A stretch of DNA of 64,000 nt from the NCBI RefSeq assembly GCF_001428245.1, contig NZ_LMRV01000001.1:220601-284600 (forward strand), given 5' to 3'. The first letter of the stretch is position 1. Each line of letters opens with the position of its first letter. This document shows positions 60,760-64,000 of this stretch, in pieces. The stretch comes from Paenibacillus sp. Soil522 (lineage in GTDB: Bacteria; Bacillota; Bacilli; Paenibacillales; Paenibacillaceae). The translations under genes and the position numbers were made by a program. The notes beneath the pieces are model-generated. The model was not told where the DNA came from and searched no databases. It saw nothing but the letters and a program-made list of their open reading frames with translations.

Positions 60760-61431
60760 ATGTTTAAAAGTGTATACAACTGGATTGACGAACGTCTTGA
60801 CATTACGCCGCTATGGAGAGATGTAGCTGACCACGAAGTGCCTGAGCACGTTAACCCGGCGCATCATTTCTCCGCATTCGTTTACTGTTTCGGCGGCTTG
60901 ACGTTTTTCATCACAGTCATCCAAATTTTATCCGGTATGTTCTTGACGATGTATTATGTTCCGGACATCATTAACGCTTATGCGAGCGTTGATTACCTGC
61001 AGCATAAGGTTGCATTCGGACAAATCGTTCGGGGCATGCACCATTTTGGGGCAAGCTTAGTTATCGTAATGATGTTCCTACATACCCTTCGAGTGTTTTT
61101 TACCGGTTCTTACAAAGCGCCGCGCGAAATGAACTGGGTTGTCGGAATGCTGATTTTCTTCATCATGTTAGGCCTTGGGTTCACAGGCTACCTGCTTCCA
61201 TGGGATAACAAAGCTTACTACGCAACTAAAGTTGGTGTCCAAATTGCTGAATCCGTACCGGTAATCGGACCTTATCTCGCTTCTTTCCTATACGGGGGCG
61301 ATATCGTAGGCGCGCAAACGCTGACTCGTTTCTTTGCGATCCATGTGTTCTTCTTGCCTGGCGCTTTGATTGCGATGCTGGCTGCGCACTTTATCATGAT
61401 TCGGAAACAAGGTATTTCGGGACCACTTTAA
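60760..61431 (+). CDS. qcrB: Menaquinol-cytochrome c reductase cytochrome b subunit
   Basis: b6-type cytochrome with four membrane helices, 223 aa. Haem-binding His pairs lie in GMHHFGASLVIVMMFLHTLRVFF and in FFAIHVFFLPGALIAMLAAHFIMI. GYLLPWDNKAYYATKV is the quinol-site loop. It also has the N-terminal CFGGLTFFITVIQILSG segment. Separated from qcrA by 16 nt with AAGGAGGGCG before the ATG. Confidence 0.96.
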   Translation: MFKSVYNWIDERLDITPLWRDVADHEVPEHVNPAHHFSAFVYCFGGLTFFITVIQILSGMFLTMYYVPDIINAYASVDYLQHKVAFGQIVRGMHHFGASLVIVMMFLHTLRVFFTGSYKAPREMNWVVGMLIFFIMLGLGFTGYLLPWDNKAYYATKVGVQIAESVPVIGPYLASFLYGGDIVGAQTLTRFFAIHVFFLPGALIAMLAAHFIMIRKQGISGPL

Positions 61432-61450
61432 GCGAAGGGAGGGCTTACTT

Positions 61451-62320
61451 ATGGCGCATGGTCATAATTCGAACGAGAAGGTTGTCTATGTAGGCGACTC
61501 GCGTGTTAAGAAAAGCAACGTTTCTAGCATTCCGCCGGACTATACGTCCTTCCCGGGTAAATCGGAAGCGTTTATTCCGAACTTCCTGCTTAAGGAATGG
61601 ATGGTCGGCTGTGTCGTGCTGGTCGGTTTTCTAGTATGGTGTATTGCGGAGCCGGCACCGCTTGGCTATCCCGCAGATCCAACGAATGCGGCTTTTATAC
61701 CGATGCCTGACTGGTACTTCTTGTTCTTGTATCAATTTTTGAAATATCCGTACGTATCGCAAGATTATATCTTGCTCGGAACAGTTGGTGTTCCGGGAGT
61801 ATTGTTCGGCGCATTGCTGCTTGCTCCATTCCTTGACACGGGTAAGGAGCGCCGCTTCTACCGCCGTCCAATTGCATCTTCCTTAATGGGACTAACGCTT
61901 ATTGCATGCGTGTATTTGACAGTTGTTTCTTGGGATCACTACACACATCAATTGGAAATCAACGGTCAAGTGCCAGAGCATCACGAACGTGAGGAAAAGG
62001 CTCGTGAAGCTGCTTTAGCAGGCCAAGAGCGTCCGAACTATACGAAGCCGGCAGTTGAAGCTGCGCTTGTAGATGCGAATGATCCGGCAATGGATATTGC
62101 TAAGCAAGCACAATGCGTTAGCTGTCATGCTGCTGACCTGAAAGGCCAAGGCTCTGTTCCTGGCTTGGTCGGTGTTGGCGACAGAATGACGAAGGAACAG
62201 CTTGTAGAGGTAGTTACGAACGGTCGTAACGGTATGCCTTCATTCGCTGATAAATTATCTGCCGAAGAAATTGACCAGCTAACAACATGGCTGTCCAAAC
62301 AGAAAGCGGCGACAGAATAA
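61451..62320 (+). CDS. qcrC: Menaquinol-cytochrome c reductase subunit IV / cytochrome c
   Basis: Fusion of a subunit IV-like membrane part (three helices, about 50-65, 105-125, 145-160; PMPDWYFLFLYQFLKYP) with a C-terminal cytochrome c domain. The haem c motif is CVSCH (C222, C225, H226) and the likely axial Met is in NGMPSF. 289 aa. Haem attachment depends on the ResABC system at the start of the window. ATG follows AGGGAGGG. Confidence 0.96.
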   Translation: MAHGHNSNEKVVYVGDSRVKKSNVSSIPPDYTSFPGKSEAFIPNFLLKEWMVGCVVLVGFLVWCIAEPAPLGYPADPTNAAFIPMPDWYFLFLYQFLKYPYVSQDYILLGTVGVPGVLFGALLLAPFLDTGKERRFYRRPIASSLMGLTLIACVYLTVVSWDHYTHQLEINGQVPEHHEREEKAREAALAGQERPNYTKPAVEAALVDANDPAMDIAKQAQCVSCHAADLKGQGSVPGLVGVGDRMTKEQLVEVVTNGRNGMPSFADKLSAEEIDQLTTWLSKQKAATE

Positions 62321-62326
62321 ATTAAC

Positions 62327-62358
62327 AAAACCTGATCGTATTACACGGTCAGGTTTTT
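62327..62358 (+). terminator. Terminator of qcrABC
   Basis: AAAACCTGATCGT pairs with ACGGTCAGGTTTT (one wobble) around ATTAC, followed by T. Confidence 0.8.
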
Positions 62359-62410
62359 CTTCGAATATAGAGCTGTATAATTAGAGATGCCGAAGGAGAA
62401 GTGGTTCATT

Positions 62411-63040
62411 ATGCTCGCTGCTTTCTGGAGCCGCGAATTTTTGCTTAACCGTTCATTTTTATGGCTGCTGTTTCTTGTTAATTTGGCAGGGACCATTTAT
62501 GGGTACATATGGTATGAAGGACAACTAATAGATACGCTAAATCATCACCCGATATGGCAAATCGTCTTTGTTCCGGATTCCCCGACGGCAAGCTTGTTTT
62601 TCACTATCGCTCTCCTTTATTTATTGTTTCCGCCGAATATGCCATATCGCTTGGTATCCATTGGACGCGTTATTATAGAAGCATTGGCTGTTGTGTGCTC
62701 GGTCAAATACGGCATTTGGGCGGTTTCCATGATTGTAGCAGGTGCGTGGCAGGGCGCTGACTTGCATTGGCAGCATTACATGCTGATTGCCTCTCATCTG
62801 GGAATGGCCTTTGAGGCGCTTCTTTTTTTTCGTTTTATGAAGGCTGGCGCTGTCTCTCTCTTGGCGGCAACATGCTGGCTTCTTCTTAATGATACGGTGG
62901 ATTATACGTTTAGCGTCTTTCCGTATTTGGCCGATGAGTTAGATGATGATTTAACGGCAGTACGCGCTTTTACATATGGTTTATCCTTCTTTAGCTTAGG
63001 TGCGTCTTTGCTCGTATGGCGCTTTAGAAAGAAGGTATAA
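62411..63040 (+). CDS. ypjA: DUF1405 membrane protein (YpjA)
   Basis: 209-aa polytopic membrane protein of about six helices. SLFFTIALLYLLFPPNMPYRLVSIGRVIIEALAVVCSVKYGIWAV and GADLHWQHYMLIASHLGMAFEALL match the DUF1405 (YpjA) family. ATG 62411 follows AAGGAGAAG at 9 nt. Its stop is only 4 nt before the hairpin that covers the ypjB start. Function unknown. Confidence 0.85.
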   Translation: MLAAFWSREFLLNRSFLWLLFLVNLAGTIYGYIWYEGQLIDTLNHHPIWQIVFVPDSPTASLFFTIALLYLLFPPNMPYRLVSIGRVIIEALAVVCSVKYGIWAVSMIVAGAWQGADLHWQHYMLIASHLGMAFEALLFFRFMKAGAVSLLAATCWLLLNDTVDYTFSVFPYLADELDDDLTAVRAFTYGLSFFSLGASLLVWRFRKKV

Positions 63041-63044
63041 CGCT

Positions 63045-63082
63045 GGACATCCCCTCATAGAGTGATCTATGGGGGGATGTCC
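63045..63082 (+). promoter_or_regulatory. Hairpin burying the ypjB ribosome binding site
   Basis: Left arm 63045-63061 pairs with right arm 63066-63082 over 17 bp (one G-U pair) with a GTGA loop. The right arm contains GGGGGG, the only ribosome binding site for ATG 63083, which starts at the next base. No U-tract follows, so it is not a terminator. Confidence 0.8.
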
Positions 63083-63952
63083 ATGAAGGTACGATTTATA
63101 GTTCCATTCGTCATTTGTATCGTCATGACGATCTGCTATGCTGGGTCAGTATGGGGCAATGGCGCGTCGATTAACCAGTATGCGAACCTGTTATCGTCAG
63201 ATCCATATATTCAACTACAGCGATTGGATGATATTGCAAGCTCATTATATGAAGCAGCTTATACGAGCAATCGTCAGGCAGGCTTTCAGCATGTCCAGCA
63301 GCTGCAGCGTGCCGTTGAAAGCGGACTTGTGCATTCATCGGGAAAGAGCGAGGGCTGGTCGGCTATCGAACAGGATGCCAATTATATCGAACAGAACCTT
63401 TTAAGCGGATCAACTGCTCCAGGCTGGTTAATGGAGGCTGCGCGCATTAGATTAGCTGCAGATGCGCTCGTTAGACCTGATCATGCGTTATGGCTGCAAT
63501 ACGAAAGTGTGATGCTGGACGATATATCGCGTGTAGAGAAAGCTTGGAAACGTCAAACTAATGATGGGGCGATCGCGGCTAGAGGCGCAATGACGAGCCT
63601 GCAGGAGCATGCGGAGCTTATAGAAACAACGATAAGCATGCTCTACGGCAGCATGCGTGAAGCAGAGCTGACGGAACGGATTGTTTATACAAATCGTCTG
63701 CTGGAAGCTCATGCAAATAATATTACGAATGAGGCGATGATTGATCGGTCTCTAGAGGCGTTAAAGGAGTCGCTTGATCGTTTATTTGACCAGAGCGGCA
63801 GCGCGGAGGTGCTGCCGGCCGCGGCGGCCATTCCAAACGCTAATCCATTAAGCTGGACGTTCTTTTTAGGAGCCCTTATTTCAGCTATTCTTACTTATTC
63901 AGGCTGGAGAAAATATAAGGCGAATCCGTTTGGCGTAAAGCCGCTGCCTTAG
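63083..63952 (+). CDS. ypjB: Sporulation protein YpjB
   Basis: 289-aa protein. A cleavable signal peptide (FIVPFVICIVMTICYAGSVWG), a helical exported domain (about 30-245) and a C-terminal membrane anchor (about 252-272, LSWTFFLGALISAILTYSGW) match the YpjB family. Order ypjA-ypjB after qcrABC is the same as in B. subtilis. ATG 63083 directly follows a 17-bp hairpin that hides its ribosome binding site. Role in sporulation is known only from the family name. Confidence 0.85.
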   Translation: MKVRFIVPFVICIVMTICYAGSVWGNGASINQYANLLSSDPYIQLQRLDDIASSLYEAAYTSNRQAGFQHVQQLQRAVESGLVHSSGKSEGWSAIEQDANYIEQNLLSGSTAPGWLMEAARIRLAADALVRPDHALWLQYESVMLDDISRVEKAWKRQTNDGAIAARGAMTSLQEHAELIETTISMLYGSMREAELTERIVYTNRLLEAHANNITNEAMIDRSLEALKESLDRLFDQSGSAEVLPAAAAIPNANPLSWTFFLGALISAILTYSGWRKYKANPFGVKPLP

Positions 63953-63957
63953 CGCAG

Positions 63958-64000
63958 CTATTCTTCCTTAAAGCCTTCCCCTAGAACGTCATGCACTTCA
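63958..64000 (-). CDS. C-terminal end of a YitT family protein
   Basis: The minus-strand frame reads EVHDVLGEGFKEE and a stop at 63958-63960. This matches the end of the DUF2179 domain of YitT-type membrane proteins (...EVlGeGFk). In B. subtilis ypjC, a YitT family gene, lies next to ypjB. Only 14 codons are in the window, and the gene continues to the right. It converges on ypjB with a 5-nt gap. Confidence 0.6.
   Translation of the reverse strand, partial: EVHDVLGEGFKEE

Noticed and set aside
63045-63082. Intrinsic terminator after ypjA
   Set aside because: Strong stem but no U-tract; the next base is the ypjB start codon.
1-64000. tRNA, rRNA, CRISPR array, prophage or insertion sequence
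   Set aside because: Looked for cloverleaf ends, regular direct repeats with spacers, transposase motifs and long terminal inverted repeats; none seen by eye. A tRNAscan or IS search could still find something subtle.

Overview
The window is a chromosome segment of an endospore-forming, low-to-moderate GC Firmicute, most likely Paenibacillus or a close relative. Sporulation and germination genes (ypeB, spoVIF, spoIVA, ypjB) show this, as does gene order that follows the Bacillus subtilis resA to ypjB region almost step by step. The futalosine-type menaquinone genes (mqnP/ubiX/mqnA) and the YIEGIA protein pair fit Paenibacillus better than Bacillus. I saw no rRNA, tRNA, CRISPR array, prophage or insertion sequence. 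The assignment rests on reading the sequence, not on a search.

Layout. 1-6.3 kb: end of rluB and the resABC-resDE operon for cytochrome c maturation and respiratory two-component control. 6.4-12 kb: serA with a structured leader, rhodanese, CPBP protease, polysaccharide deacetylase lipoprotein and several unknowns. 12-18.2 kb: mecA/mecB-like adaptor, glutamate dehydrogenase, prsW, a 53-residue Cys-rich protein, ypeB without sleB, a PilZ protein, ypfB, cmk. 18.2-25 kb: plsC, S1-domain protein, YphA-like protein, YIEGIA and its small partner, der, plsY, gpsA. 25-30.8 kb: spoVIF, yphE, a ferredoxin / nucleotidyltransferase-fold / ferredoxin module, yphF, spoIVA, hbs, mtrB (TRAP). 31-37.8 kb: hepS-menG-mqnP-ubiX-mqnA-hepT, ndk, cheR. 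38-49.7 kb: the aromatic supra-operon aroC-aroB-aroH-trpEDCFBA-hisC-tyrA, with a TRAP-type leader before trpE. 49.7-57.2 kb: a patchwork of accessory genes where B. subtilis carries aroE and ypiA (candidate small RNA, SDR, erythromycin-esterase-like enzyme, ArsR and HxlR regulators, Gfo/Idh oxidoreductase, an aldo/keto reductase remnant, ECF sigma/anti-sigma pair, phosphoglycerate-mutase-like phosphatase). 57.3-64 kb: unknown protein, gamma carbonic anhydrase, IDEAL protein, ypiF, qcrABC, ypjA, ypjB and the end of a convergent YitT-family gene.

How the genes work together. ResABC and QcrABC build and use c-type cytochromes. HepS/HepT, MenG, MqnA, MqnP and UbiX make the menaquinone that QcrABC oxidises. 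The aro genes make chorismate, which is shared by MqnA, TrpE and AroH/TyrA. MtrB, encoded about 10 kb upstream, is expected to bind eleven (G/U)AG triplets before trpE and control the trp genes.

The most notable signals are: (1) a candidate small RNA at 49831-49913 with a perfect TTGACA-17-TATAAT promoter, three cre-like operators in phase with the helix and a strong terminator; (2) a 17-bp hairpin that buries the ypjB ribosome binding site; (3) the complete TRAP leader; (4) the paired ferredoxins around a nucleotidyltransferase-fold gene; (5) ypeB with its own SigG-like promoter but no sleB.
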